Of a DNA stretch of 47,048 nt, positions 36,951 to 45,795 are shown piece by piece. Position 1 is the first letter of the stretch. Each line of letters begins with the position of its first letter. Under the pieces are notes generated by a model. It made no database searches, was not told where the DNA came from, and saw only the letters and a program-made list of their open reading frames with translations. The stretch is from Thiohalobacter sp. GTDB taxonomy: Bacteria > Pseudomonadota > Gammaproteobacteria > DSM-19610. The DNA lies in NCBI GenBank assembly GCA_026984515.1, contig JALSRZ010000114.1:1-47048 (forward strand), read 5' to 3'. The position numbers and the translations under genes were made by a program.

Positions 36951-37544
36951 ATGAACCCTTTAACTTCCATCCTGGGCACCATCATATCCGGCTTTGTACT
37001 GGCCGTGATCGTCGTGGTTGCACTGGGCACATCCGGTGTCAATCCATTAGAGTTTGAAGTCTGGTTCCATGTCCTGGCGGGCGTTGTCTGGATCGGCCTG
37101 CTCTACTATTTCAACTTTGTACAGGTGCCGGCGGTTGGACAGGCACTGGCCGAAGCCGACAGCGGCGGCCCCGGCCCGGCAGCCATTAACAAGTACGTTG
37201 CGCCGCGTGCACTGCTCTGGTTCCGCTGGGGCGCGGTGGCGACCTGGCTGACCGGTGTCGGCGCGCTGCAGAACCTGGCCGAAGGCGGCGCCATGAAAGC
37301 GTTTACCCTGAGCGAAGGCTTCCAGGTCATTGGCGTCGGCGCCTGGCTGGGCACCATCATGCTGTTCAATGTCTGGGTCCTGATCTGGCCCAACCAGAAG
37401 AAAATCCTGGGCATGGTCGAAGCCACCCCGGAACAGATCGCCGGCGCCAAGAAAGTCGCCCTGATGGCCTCCCGCACCAATACGCTGCTGTCCATCCCCA
37501 TGCTGATGTGCATGACCGGGCATATGCACGGCTTGCCTTTCTAG
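36951..37544 (+). CDS. Small membrane protein related to urate oxidase N-terminal (PuuD-like) domain
   Basis: A 197-aa integral membrane protein with about four or five hydrophobic segments (near 7-27, 36-56, 85-105, 123-145, 168-188). VWFHVLAGVVWIGLLYYFNFVQVP is the conserved block shared with the membrane part of PuuD-like urate hydroxylases. Conserved His residues (His38 and the C-terminal TGHMHG) could bind heme, which is inference. It lacks the cytochrome c domain of PuuD. GAGGAG precedes the ATG at 36951. It diverges from the HyuB-like gene, so a link to purine or hydantoin breakdown is possible but weak. A strong terminator follows. Confidence 0.68.
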   Translation: MNPLTSILGTIISGFVLAVIVVVALGTSGVNPLEFEVWFHVLAGVVWIGLLYYFNFVQVPAVGQALAEADSGGPGPAAINKYVAPRALLWFRWGAVATWLTGVGALQNLAEGGAMKAFTLSEGFQVIGVGAWLGTIMLFNVWVLIWPNQKKILGMVEATPEQIAGAKKVALMASRTNTLLSIPMLMCMTGHMHGLPF

Positions 37545-37565
37545 CGACTGTCTGCGCAAACCGCC

Positions 37566-37597
37566 GAAACCCGGCCACCGGCCGGGTTTTTTATTTG
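37566..37597 (+). terminator. Rho-independent terminator
   Basis: AACCCGGCC (37568-37576) pairs with GGCCGGGTT (37580-37588) across a three-base loop, followed by a T-rich run. It ends the membrane protein gene and separates it from argD. Confidence 0.9.
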
Positions 37598-37623
37598 GAA
37601 AACACCCGCAGACACTATAGAAT
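37595..37623 (+). promoter_or_regulatory. Candidate promoter for argDF
   Basis: TTGGAA at about 37595-37600 and TAGAAT 17 bases further on, immediately after the preceding terminator and about 55 bases before the argD ATG. No clear ARG box was recognised. Confidence 0.4.
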
Positions 37624-37678
37624 TTCGTTTTTGCTATGGCGGCTTCTCCGGAGCTGCCTTTTGTTTTTGGGGCCCCGG

Positions 37679-38860
37679 ATGACCGAGCACCTGATGAAAA
37701 CCTACCAACCGCTGCCCGTCAGTTTCACGCATGGTGAAGGTCCTTACCTGTTTGACCACTCCGGCGAACGCTACCTGGATGCCCTCAGCGGCATCGCCGT
37801 ATGCGGACTGGGGCACGCCCACCCGGCAGTCAGCGAGGCCATCTGCGCCCAGTCCCGGCGCCTGCTGCACACTTCCAACCTGTACCAGATCGATCAGCAG
37901 GAACAACTGGCCGACGAATTGTGCCGGGTGGCCGCCATGGACCGCGTGTTCTTCGCCAATTCCGGCGCCGAAGCCAACGAAGCCGCACTGAAACTGGCGC
38001 GTCTCTATGGCCACGGCAAGGGCATCGACACCCCCCGGGTGATCGTAACCGAGGGCAGCTTCCACGGCCGTACCCTGGCGACCCTGACTGCGACCGGCAA
38101 TCGCAGGATACAGGCCGGTTTCGAACCGCTGGTGCCCGGTTTCCTGCGTGCGCCCTACGACGAGCTGGATGCCATCCGCACCATCGCGAGCAACAGCACC
38201 GGCGTGGTTGCGGTACTGGTCGAACCCATTACCGGCGAAGGCGGTGTGCGCGTACCCGCGCCGGACTACCTGGCCGAACTGCGCGGCTTGTGCGACCGGC
38301 ACGGCTGGCTGCTCATGCTGGACGAGATCCAGACCGGCATGGGACGCACGGGCCAGTGGTTTGCGCACCAGGACACGGGTATCCAGCCGGATGTCATGAC
38401 CCTGGCCAAGGGCCTGGGCAACGGCGTCCCGATCGGCGCCTGCCTGGCGCGCGGTGTTGCAGCCGACATTTTCCAGCCGGGCAACCACGGTTCCACCTTT
38501 GGCGGCAACCCGCTGTCCGCAAGTGCCGCACTGGCGGTACTGCACACACTGGAGCAGGAACAGCTGGTGGCGCGGGCCGCGCAGCTGGGGGCACGTATGC
38601 GGGCACAGCTCGAACAACGCCTGGCTACGCTCGACGGGGTCATCAGCATCCGTGGCAAGGGGCTGATGCTGGGTATAGAACTGAACCGCCCGTGCGGCGA
38701 ACTGGTGGCGCAGGCATTGCAGCGCAGGCTGCTGATCAACGTAACATCGGCTACGGTGGTGCGCCTGTTGCCACCACTGATCCTGACGGATGAACAGGCC
38801 GACCACATCTGCTCGACGGTATGCGAGCTCATCGAACGATTTCTGGAAGCCTCCCCATGA
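37679..38860 (+). CDS. argD: Acetylornithine aminotransferase
   Basis: PLP enzyme of arginine synthesis that converts N-acetylglutamate semialdehyde to N-acetylornithine; family members can also act on succinyl-diaminopimelate. The 393-aa protein has [17 protein letters not shown] for phosphate binding, [29 protein letters not shown] with the cofactor aspartate, and the PLP Lys244 in [33 protein letters not shown] follows. ATG at 37679 is chosen; 37694 (MKTYQP) is also possible. Its stop overlaps the argF start by four bases. Confidence 0.95.
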   Translation: MTEHLMKTYQPLPVSFTHGEGPYLFDHSGERYLDALSGIAVCGLGHAHPAVSEAICAQSRRLLHTSNLYQIDQQEQLADELCRVAAMDRVFFANSGAEANEAALKLARLYGHGKGIDTPRVIVTEGSFHGRTLATLTATGNRRIQAGFEPLVPGFLRAPYDELDAIRTIASNSTGVVAVLVEPITGEGGVRVPAPDYLAELRGLCDRHGWLLMLDEIQTGMGRTGQWFAHQDTGIQPDVMTLAKGLGNGVPIGACLARGVAADIFQPGNHGSTFGGNPLSASAALAVLHTLEQEQLVARAAQLGARMRAQLEQRLATLDGVISIRGKGLMLGIELNRPCGELVAQALQRRLLINVTSATVVRLLPPLILTDEQADHICSTVCELIERFLEASP

Positions 38861-39759
38861 GTACACGACACTTCCTGACCCTGATGGACCTGTCCGTCGA
38901 TGAACTGCACCAGCTCATCGAACGCGCGATGGAACTCAAGCACCTGCAACGCCAGGGGAAGATACACGAATCCCTGAAGAACCGGGTGCTGGCCATGGTC
39001 TTTGAAAAATCGTCCACCCGCACCCGGGTTTCCTTCGAAACCGGCATGGTGCAACTGGGCGGGCACGCCATGTTCCTGTCCCCCAGGGATACCCAGTTCG
39101 GACGCGGTGAACCCATCGAGGACAGCGCCCGGGTGCTGTCCCGCATGGTGGACGCCATCATGATACGCACCTTCGAGCACGAAAAAATTGAACGCTTTGC
39201 CGAATATTCTTCCGCGCCGGTCATCAATGCGCTGACCGACCTGTACCATCCCTGCCAGTTACTGGCCGACATGCAGACCTGGTTCGAACAGCGCGGGGAT
39301 ATCCGGGGCGCGACGGTAAGCTTTATCGGTGACGGCAATAACATGTGCCATTCCTATGTCAACGCTGCGCGGCAGTTTGACTTCAGGCTGCATATCGCAA
39401 CGCCGGCATCCTACCGGCCGGACGCAGACATCGTCGCCGCCGCGGGCGACCGCGTCAAGCTGTTTGAACAACCCCTGGAAGCGGCCAGGGGCGCCGACCT
39501 GGTAGTGACCGACGTGTGGGCGAGCATGGGCCAGGAGGAAGAGCAAAGCGAACGCCAGAAGGAGTTCGCCGCATTCCAGGTCAACCGGGAGCTGATGGAC
39601 CAGGCTGCCGGGGACGCACTGTTCATGCATTGCCTGCCCGCACACCGTGGTGAAGAAGTCACCGCGGAGATTATCGATGACCCGAAAAGCGTGGTATGGG
39701 ATGAAGCAGAGAACCGCCTGCACGCCCAGAAAGCGCTGCTCGAATTCCTGATGGTGTAA
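38857..39759 (+). CDS. argF: Ornithine carbamoyltransferase
   Basis: Makes citrulline from ornithine and carbamoyl phosphate. The 300-aa protein has the carbamoyl phosphate loop STRTR (53-57), [11 protein letters not shown], and the ornithine site [13 protein letters not shown] near 257-269. The LxDLYHPCQ and [11 protein letters not shown] segments are typical of the anabolic enzyme. The ATGA overlap with argD implies coupled translation. The stop lies six bases from the convergent phoU stop with no visible hairpin, so the two transcripts may overlap. Confidence 0.97.
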   Translation: MSTRHFLTLMDLSVDELHQLIERAMELKHLQRQGKIHESLKNRVLAMVFEKSSTRTRVSFETGMVQLGGHAMFLSPRDTQFGRGEPIEDSARVLSRMVDAIMIRTFEHEKIERFAEYSSAPVINALTDLYHPCQLLADMQTWFEQRGDIRGATVSFIGDGNNMCHSYVNAARQFDFRLHIATPASYRPDADIVAAAGDRVKLFEQPLEAARGADLVVTDVWASMGQEEEQSERQKEFAAFQVNRELMDQAAGDALFMHCLPAHRGEEVTAEIIDDPKSVVWDEAENRLHAQKALLEFLMV

Positions 39760-39765
39760 GCCGCC

Positions 39766-40470
39766 CTACTCTTCGGACTGCTGATCCACCCGGGTGTGGC
39801 GAACGTCCTTGCCCTTGACCAGGTAGATCACGTATTCACAGATATTGGTGGCGCGGTCACCGATGCGCTCTATGGCCCGGGCGGCAAACATGGCCTGCAG
39901 GATGCTCGGAATGGAACGCGGGTCTTCCATCATGTAGGTCATCAGCTCGCGCATCAGCGAATCGTACTCGCTGTCCACGCGGCGGTCCTCGCTCCAGATC
40001 TCAACCGCCTTGTCCGTATCCAGGTGCGCAAAGGCATCCAGCGCCCCGTGCACCATGCCGCGCACGTGCTGGCCGAGGTTGTGTATCTGGGTAAACAGGC
40101 GCGCCGCGTGCTCCTGGCCCGCCAGGCGGCTGGCCATGCGCGCGATGCGCTCGGCCTCGTCACCGATGCGTTCCAGGTCAGTGATGGTTTTTATGACCGC
40201 AACGATCAGGCGCAGATCACTGGCGGCGGGCTGACGCCGGGCCAGCACATTGTTGCACTCTTCGTCGATTGAGACCTCCATGGCATTCACCTGGTAGTCA
40301 TTCTCGATGATCGCGGTTGCGATGGCTGCATCTCTTTTTTCCAGCGACTCCATGGCTCCCTGGATCTGCTGCTCGACCAGACCACCCATGGCCAGCACGC
40401 GGTTGCGTATATCTTCCAGTTCCTCGTTATACCGCCTGGAAATATGTTGCCCGATATTCAGGTTTTCCAT
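39766..40470 (-). CDS. phoU: Phosphate signalling regulator PhoU
   Basis: Negative regulator linking the Pst transporter to the PhoR-PhoB system. The 234-aa protein is a double three-helix bundle with the metal-binding repeats ERIGDEAERIARM (about 105-117) and ERIGDRATNICEYVIYLVKG near the C-terminus. It is the last gene of pstC-pstA-pstB-phoU, 22 bases after pstB. Loss of PhoU usually makes the Pho regulon constitutive. Confidence 0.96.
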   Translation of the reverse strand: MENLNIGQHISRRYNEELEDIRNRVLAMGGLVEQQIQGAMESLEKRDAAIATAIIENDYQVNAMEVSIDEECNNVLARRQPAASDLRLIVAVIKTITDLERIGDEAERIARMASRLAGQEHAARLFTQIHNLGQHVRGMVHGALDAFAHLDTDKAVEIWSEDRRVDSEYDSLMRELMTYMMEDPRSIPSILQAMFAARAIERIGDRATNICEYVIYLVKGKDVRHTRVDQQSEE

Positions 40471-40492
40471 CTGCAGACTCCCTGGTAGTCCT

Positions 40493-41317
40493 TTAGCCGT
40501 AACGACCGGTTATGTAGTCTTCCGTCATTTTCTCTGACGGGTTGGTGAAAATCTTGTTGGTCGAATCATGCTCTATCATCCTGCCCATGTACATGAACGC
40601 CGTGTAATCCGACACGCGCGCAGCCTGCTGCATATTATGGGTTACGATCACGATCGTATACTTTTCCTTCAGTTCATCGATCAGTTCCTCGATCTTGAGT
40701 GTCGATATCGGGTCCAGCGCGGAAGCAGGTTCATCCAGCAGCAGCACTTCGGGTTCAACGGCGATGGCACGTGCGATCACCAGGCGCTGTTGCTGCCCAC
40801 CCGACATACCCAGCGCATTCTGGTGCAGGCGTGACTTGACCTCGTCCCACAGGGCTGCGCCGCGCAAGGCTTTTTCAACCACTTCGTCCAGGGTACGACG
40901 ACTCTTTATGCCCTGCAGACGCAAGCCGTAGGCAACATTCTCGTAAATACTCTTGGGGAACGGGTTGGGCTTCTGGAACACCATGCCCACCCGCTGGCGC
41001 AAACGGGCCACCTGCACTGCGGGTGCGTATATATTCTCTCCGTCCAGCCGGATACTGCCCTCGATACGCACACTGTCGACCAGGTCGTTCATGCGATTGA
41101 AACAGCGCAACAGGGTGGATTTTCCGCAACCACTGGGGCCGATAAAGGCCGACACCCGCCGACGCGGGATACGCAGGTTGATGTTGTCCAGCGCCTGCGC
41201 CTCTCCGTAGTACAGATTGAGATCGCTGACTTCAAGACAGATGTCCTGTGCACCGGCATCGTCTGCGCGCACCCGGTCTTCAGGTATCCCGGCATCGATA
41301 CGCCGTATATTTTCCAT
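40493..41317 (-). CDS. pstB: Phosphate ABC transporter ATPase PstB
   Basis: ATP-binding subunit of the high-affinity phosphate importer. Walker A is GPSGCGKST, the signature [16 protein letters not shown], Walker [14 protein letters not shown], and the switch His lies in [14 protein letters not shown]. The C-terminal [13 protein letters not shown] is diagnostic for PstB. An ATG at 41323 is also in frame; 41317 is preferred because GGAG sits seven bases before it. pstA ends about 20 bases upstream. Confidence 0.97.
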   Translation of the reverse strand: MENIRRIDAGIPEDRVRADDAGAQDICLEVSDLNLYYGEAQALDNINLRIPRRRVSAFIGPSGCGKSTLLRCFNRMNDLVDSVRIEGSIRLDGENIYAPAVQVARLRQRVGMVFQKPNPFPKSIYENVAYGLRLQGIKSRRTLDEVVEKALRGAALWDEVKSRLHQNALGMSGGQQQRLVIARAIAVEPEVLLLDEPASALDPISTLKIEELIDELKEKYTIVIVTHNMQQAARVSDYTAFMYMGRMIEHDSTNKIFTNPSEKMTEDYITGRYG

Positions 41318-41340
41318 GTTCATACTCCGCTAAACAGGCC

Positions 41341-43008
41341 TTACTGCTCCAGTGAGCGGTAACGCTCACGCAGACGGTTGCGAATGGCAATCGCCGCCAG
41401 GTTGAGCAGCACGATCACGACCACCAGCAGCAGGGCCGTGGCAAAAACCAGCGGCCGTGCCGCCTCGACATTGGGGCTCTGGAAGCCGACATCGTAGATG
41501 TGAAAACCCAGGTGCATGAACTTGCGGTCCAGGTGGATAAAGGGTGCATTACCGTCCACTGGTAACGCCGGCGCCAGTTTCACCACGCCCACCAGCATCA
41601 GCGGTGCAACCTCACCCGCAGCGCGCGCCACCGCCAGGATCACACCGGTCATCATGGCCGGGCTGGCCATGGGCAGCACCGTGCGCCACAGGGTCTCCGC
41701 CCGGGTGGCGCCCAGCGCCAGGCTGCCTTCGCGAATAGAGGCCGGTATCCGCGACAGGCCTTCCTCGGTCGCGACGATGACCACGGGCACCGTCAACAGC
41801 GCCAGCGTCAGGGATGCCCACAGCAGCCCCGGGGTACCGAAGGTCGGTGCCGGCAGGGCTTCCGGAAAGAACAGCCGGTCGATACTCCCGCCCAGGAAAT
41901 ACACAAAAAACCCCAGTCCGAACACCCCGTACACAATGGACGGTACCCCCGCCAGGTTGTTCACGGCGATGCGTATCAGGCGGGTGAGCGGACCCTGCTT
42001 CGCATATTCGCGCAGGTACACGGCAGCGACGACACCAAAGGGGGTCACCAGTACCGACATCAGCAGCACCATCATGACCGTGCCGAAAATAGCCGGAAAG
42101 ATCCCGCCCTCGGTGTTGGCCTCGCGCGGGTCCGCGCTGACAAACTCCCACAACTTGGCCAGGTAGAAAGCCAGCTTGTCGGTCAGTTGCATGGCGTTGG
42201 GTTGATAGGCGCGCACAATACCCGCCAGCGGAATATCAACCTTGCGCCCTCCCATCACCGTCATGGTGACCGTATCGCGCCGCAGCTTGCGGTACAGCTC
42301 GTCCAGGTTCTGATGCAGTCCGCTGAACTTCGCCTGCAGGGTTTTGCGCTGCTGCCCGATTTTCGCCAGCGCTTCGGGCGTATCTTCACCCTCCAGCTCC
42401 AGCTTGCGTTTTTGCAGGCGCAACCGTTCGATGCGGTAGTTGATCGATCCGATCTCGCCTTTTTCCAGCCGGCGTATCCTGGCCCGCAGTTTCTCCACGT
42501 ACTCCAGTCCCTGCTGCAGTTCCTGCCAGGCGGCCTCACCCTGCGCGACCTGCTTGCCGTTGCGCTGCAGGGACTGGATGAAACCGTAAAAGTCGCCCCA
42601 TTCGAGGCGTTCCAGCACCACCAATGGCTGAGGCAGGGAGCGTGCTTCGATATCGTCCGCCAGGATCCAGCGGAAATCCAGGCCGGAAGTATCCCGGTTG
42701 GCGGTCTTCAGCAGATAACGCTCAACCGTACCCTCGACATTTTCAGCGATGGTTTCCCCGGCGTCGCGCAGGTGTTCGACACTGACCTGTTCCTTCTCGC
42801 GGATCTGGCCGAGCAACTGCTGTAGCTCTCCATCGGGCGCACGGTACTGCAATTCCCACACGGGTGACGGCCAGAAATGGCCCAGCCCGTTGATCGCGAT
42901 CAACAGCAACAGGCCCAGCACCATGGTGAGACTGGCTGCCACCGCGGCGGCGGTAAGCCATATCCAGGGGGCACCGCTGTTTGCCCAGTATCTGAAGGTG
43001 ATGGTCAT
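41341..43008 (-). CDS. pstA: Phosphate ABC transporter permease PstA (long form)
   Basis: Permease subunit of 555 aa, far longer than the roughly 300-residue E. coli PstA. After the first membrane helix (about 17-38) a periplasmic insertion of about 240 residues contains a predicted coiled coil (EKLRARIRRLEKGEIGSINY and LRLQKRKLELEGEDTPEALA, about 170-220). The transporter core follows, with AIFGTVMMVLLMSVLVTPFGVVAAVYL and the ATPase-contact loop EGSLALGATRAETLWRTVLP. Long forms exist in pseudomonads and related bacteria. pstC ends nine bases upstream. Confidence 0.94.
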   Translation of the reverse strand: MTITFRYWANSGAPWIWLTAAAVAASLTMVLGLLLLIAINGLGHFWPSPVWELQYRAPDGELQQLLGQIREKEQVSVEHLRDAGETIAENVEGTVERYLLKTANRDTSGLDFRWILADDIEARSLPQPLVVLERLEWGDFYGFIQSLQRNGKQVAQGEAAWQELQQGLEYVEKLRARIRRLEKGEIGSINYRIERLRLQKRKLELEGEDTPEALAKIGQQRKTLQAKFSGLHQNLDELYRKLRRDTVTMTVMGGRKVDIPLAGIVRAYQPNAMQLTDKLAFYLAKLWEFVSADPREANTEGGIFPAIFGTVMMVLLMSVLVTPFGVVAAVYLREYAKQGPLTRLIRIAVNNLAGVPSIVYGVFGLGFFVYFLGGSIDRLFFPEALPAPTFGTPGLLWASLTLALLTVPVVIVATEEGLSRIPASIREGSLALGATRAETLWRTVLPMASPAMMTGVILAVARAAGEVAPLMLVGVVKLAPALPVDGNAPFIHLDRKFMHLGFHIYDVGFQSPNVEAARPLVFATALLLVVVIVLLNLAAIAIRNRLRERYRSLEQ

Positions 43009-43017
43009 GGCTCAGCC

Positions 43018-45267
43018 TTAAAGACTACTGTACTTTTCACGCAGGCGCTGCCGGACGATTTCAGCACCGGTATTGAACACAAAAGTAAAGACAAACAGCA
43101 CCAGGGCGGCCAGGAACAGCACCCGGTAGTGGGTACTGCCCACCTCCGACTCCGGCATTTCCACGGCGATGTTGGCCGACAGGGTCCGCATGCCTTCAAA
43201 GATATTCATATCCATTACCGGTGTATTACCGGTTGCCATCAGAACGATCATGGTCTCCCCGACGGCACGCCCCACTCCCATCATGATGCCGGAGAAAATG
43301 CCCGGGCTGGCCGTCAGCAGGACGACCCGGACCAGCGACTGCCAGGGTGTGGCACCCAGCGCCAGCGAACCATAGGTCAGGTATTTCGGTACACTGAATA
43401 TCGCGTCCTCGGCGATGGAAAAAATGGTCGGAATCACGGCGAAGCCCATCGCCATACCGACCACCAGTGAATTGCGCTGATCGAAACCGATCCCCATCTC
43501 GTGCTGCAGCCAACCCGGCATGTCTCCGCCGAACAACCACTGCTCCAGCAGCGGGCTGAGACCCAGGGACAGGGCGCCGGCACCGACCACCACCGGCACC
43601 AGCAGGGCGGCCTCCCAGCCATCGGGCACAAAGCGGCGCAGCGCCACCGGCAGGCAACTCCACAGGAACGCTACCAGCAGGACCAGCAGCGGCATCAGCA
43701 ACAACAGGGCAAACACCCCCGGCAGGTGTGTCTCCACCAGCGGGGCCAGCCACAGGCCGGCCAGGAACCCCAGGATGACCGTCGGCAGGGCCTCCATGAT
43801 TTCGATCGTGGGCTTGACCAGCTGGCGCATTTTCGGCGCCATGAAATAGGCCGTGAACACCGCACCCATGATGGACAGGGGTATGGCGAACAGCATGGCA
43901 TAGAAGGCCGCTTTAAGGGTGCCGAAGGTCAGGGGGGTGAGACTGAACTTGGGCTCGAAATCATTACTCGATGCCGAGGACTGCCAGATGTACTCCGGGT
44001 GATCGTAGCCTTCGTACCAGACTTTCGACCACAGCGAACTCCAGGACAGCTCCGGGTATTCGTTGCGGATGTACCAGAAGTGCAGTTGGCCGTCATCATC
44101 CAGCGCCCACAGGGCATTGGCGCGTGGTGCAATCGCCATCTGCACGATGGCGGAATCCGCAACCTTCTGCTGCAGGAGTTGCGTGTGGGCCGTCGCGTGG
44201 TAGGCGGTGATATCACCCTGGCGGTTACCGGCATAGAATCCCTTGCGGCTGTATTCAGCGACCAGCGAACGCAATTCGCCGCTGGTATCGAAGCTGCGGA
44301 TCTTTTCCAGGTGACGCCCGCCCTCCTCGTTGCGCACCGAGAACCACTGGTTGATTACGCCATCGTCACCGGCCACCATGATGGATGCCCCGCCGGCCAG
44401 CAGCGTGGCTGCCCGCACCTTGACACCCGGCGCGGTAATACTCAGCTGCTCCACCAGGCGGGGCTGTGAAAGATCGGTGACGTTGAACCAGGCCAGCTTG
44501 CCGGCACGACTGATCACATAAAGATCGCTCTGCACCGGGTCGACCAGCAGTGCCCGTATGTCCTGCAGGTCCGTATTGCCGCTGCTGCGCTCGAACGCGA
44601 AAGTTGACTCGTCCTCAAGCAGAGACTCCTCCGGTGTGGCGCGCACCACGGACAGCATGCCGTTCTTGCTCCAGCCCACCAGGGTGAACACCCCTTCCTC
44701 CTCCTGCACCGCTATCCTGGCCAGGGCGGAATGTTCACTGGCGACATCGACCAGGGCGGTACCCAGCGGGTAATCAAGTTGCGGGGTAATGACACGCCGG
44801 TCATCCGGGTAGGTCACCTTGTAGTGCTGCCGAACCACCAGCGCCTGGCCGTTACTCAGCCCCAGCGCCACGACGCCGGAAGCCGGTCGCGCCGCCGAAA
44901 AACTGACGACCTGGACACCCTTCGGAACCGGTAACCACAGCTGCCTGACCAGCGCGCCATCACGGGTGGAAATGAATCGTACCGTCCCGTCGCGCGCAAA
45001 CACCGCGCCCATTTCAGCCTGTTCCTCGATCGCCAGGTGGAGGACCGGCGCATCGGCCGGAACCGCGTACACCGCACTCTCATTCATCTCCGGCGTCTCG
45101 CCCAGGGGCGCCACCACGTAAACAAGGTATATAAATATCAACAGGATAGAAAGGATTACCGAGATACCGCCGGCTGCTACCATGTAACGGGCCAAACGGT
45201 CCTTCAGCAGCCGCAGCCGCAGGTGTGCGCCGTGTTTTCCGTAAGCAAGTGCAGCAGGCTCTGACAT
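43018..45267 (-). CDS. pstC: Phosphate ABC transporter permease PstC (long form)
   Basis: Permease of 749 aa, more than twice the size of E. coli PstC. Membrane helix 1 (about 28-50) is followed by a periplasmic domain of about 360 residues with repeated beta-propeller-like strands (for example DGTVRFISTRDGALVRQLWL, AGDDGVINQWFSV). The permease core then has TLKAAFYAMLFAIPLSIMGAVFTAYFM and the ATPase-contact loop SLALGATPWQSLVRVVL. The start is drawn at 45267 (MSEPAALAY); 45276 is also in frame but would lie too close to the Pho promoter -10. It heads pstC-pstA-pstB-phoU. Confidence 0.92.
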   Translation of the reverse strand: MSEPAALAYGKHGAHLRLRLLKDRLARYMVAAGGISVILSILLIFIYLVYVVAPLGETPEMNESAVYAVPADAPVLHLAIEEQAEMGAVFARDGTVRFISTRDGALVRQLWLPVPKGVQVVSFSAARPASGVVALGLSNGQALVVRQHYKVTYPDDRRVITPQLDYPLGTALVDVASEHSALARIAVQEEEGVFTLVGWSKNGMLSVVRATPEESLLEDESTFAFERSSGNTDLQDIRALLVDPVQSDLYVISRAGKLAWFNVTDLSQPRLVEQLSITAPGVKVRAATLLAGGASIMVAGDDGVINQWFSVRNEEGGRHLEKIRSFDTSGELRSLVAEYSRKGFYAGNRQGDITAYHATAHTQLLQQKVADSAIVQMAIAPRANALWALDDDGQLHFWYIRNEYPELSWSSLWSKVWYEGYDHPEYIWQSSASSNDFEPKFSLTPLTFGTLKAAFYAMLFAIPLSIMGAVFTAYFMAPKMRQLVKPTIEIMEALPTVILGFLAGLWLAPLVETHLPGVFALLLLMPLLVLLVAFLWSCLPVALRRFVPDGWEAALLVPVVVGAGALSLGLSPLLEQWLFGGDMPGWLQHEMGIGFDQRNSLVVGMAMGFAVIPTIFSIAEDAIFSVPKYLTYGSLALGATPWQSLVRVVLLTASPGIFSGIMMGVGRAVGETMIVLMATGNTPVMDMNIFEGMRTLSANIAVEMPESEVGSTHYRVLFLAALVLFVFTFVFNTGAEIVRQRLREKYSSL

Positions 45268-45276
45268 ATCCAGCAT

Positions 45277-45310
45277 ATCGTACCCGGCCAATATGACGTT
45301 TGTGTGACAA
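45277..45310 (-). promoter_or_regulatory. Pho box and -10 for pstC operon
   Basis: On the minus strand TTGTCAC-ACAA-ACGTCAT (45293-45310) matches the two-half PhoB site, and a TACGAT -10 (45277-45282) follows after exactly ten bases, the spacing of PhoB-activated promoters. The predicted start of transcription falls within a few bases of the ATG at 45267, so the message may be almost leaderless. Confidence 0.6.
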
Positions 45311-45316
45311 CCGGCC

Positions 45317-45335
45317 CGGCGCGTTTTTCGCGCCG
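45317..45335. repeat. Perfect 7-5-7 palindrome upstream of sigma-54 promoter
   Basis: CGGCGCG, five T residues, CGCGCCG lies between the pstC Pho box and the sigma-54 element. It could be an operator or a small terminator-like hairpin; the T tract is in the loop, so a terminator is unlikely. Confidence 0.55.
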
Positions 45336-45336
45336 C

Positions 45337-45352
45337 TGGCACTGAACTTGCT
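45337..45352 (+). promoter_or_regulatory. Sigma-54 promoter for the PilZ gene
   Basis: TGGCACTGAACTTGCT has the invariant GG (45338-45339) and GC (45350-45351) with ten bases between, and matches the TGGCAC-N5-TTGCT consensus fully. It points to the PilZ gene at 45408, giving a leader of about 45 bases that includes the ribosome-binding site. Confidence 0.75.
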
Positions 45353-45407
45353 TGAGTAGGGTCAACCAACAACCGCACCCAAACCACGTGCCAGAGAGGA
45401 AATGCCA

Positions 45408-45725
45408 ATGGGCGTTGAACACCGATGGAGTTCTCGTAAAGAGATCAATATAGACGTAAACCTGTACTACCCACCGGTCGGTATGATTAACGGCAAGACC
45501 CGCAATGTGAGTCTCGAGGGTATGTATGTCGATGTAGAAGGGGTTCGTATACCGACCCAGGCGAGGCTGGAAATCTGCTTTACCGCAGACGTGCGCGGCA
45601 AACCGGTCGAGCACCGCCTGCCCGCCTACGTGGTACACGGCAACGATGGCGGCATTGGCCTGATGTTACAGCATGTCGGCTACCGGGAATTCGATGCCCT
45701 GCGTTACATGCTGAATGCCGCCTGA
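45408..45725 (+). CDS. PilZ domain protein (c-di-GMP receptor)
   Basis: A single-domain 105-aa PilZ protein. The c-di-GMP motif RxxxR is R6-W-S-S-R10, and the second motif is NVSLEG (33-38), matching [D/N]xSxxG. The rest (LEICFTADVRGKPVEHRL, AYVVHGNDGGIGLMLQHV) fits the beta barrel. The ATG at 45408 is preferred over 45402 because GAGAGGA (45394-45400) has seven-base spacing to it. It lies opposite to, and between, pstS and pstC and has its own sigma-54 promoter, so its output is probably controlled separately from phosphate uptake. Confidence 0.9.
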   Translation: MGVEHRWSSRKEINIDVNLYYPPVGMINGKTRNVSLEGMYVDVEGVRIPTQARLEICFTADVRGKPVEHRLPAYVVHGNDGGIGLMLQHVGYREFDALRYMLNAA

Positions 45726-45746
45726 GCAGCAGTTTCCGCCCGGCAC

Positions 45747-45770
45747 AAAAACCCCCGCACCAGGCGGGGG
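45747..45770 (-). terminator. Rho-independent terminator of pstS
   Basis: CCCCCGC (45752-45758) pairs with GCGGGGG (45764-45770); on the minus strand the stem is followed by five U residues. It separates pstS from downstream pstC and also faces the convergent PilZ gene end. Confidence 0.85.
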
Positions 45771-45795
45771 TCGCATCCAGCTTGCAGTGGCAGGC

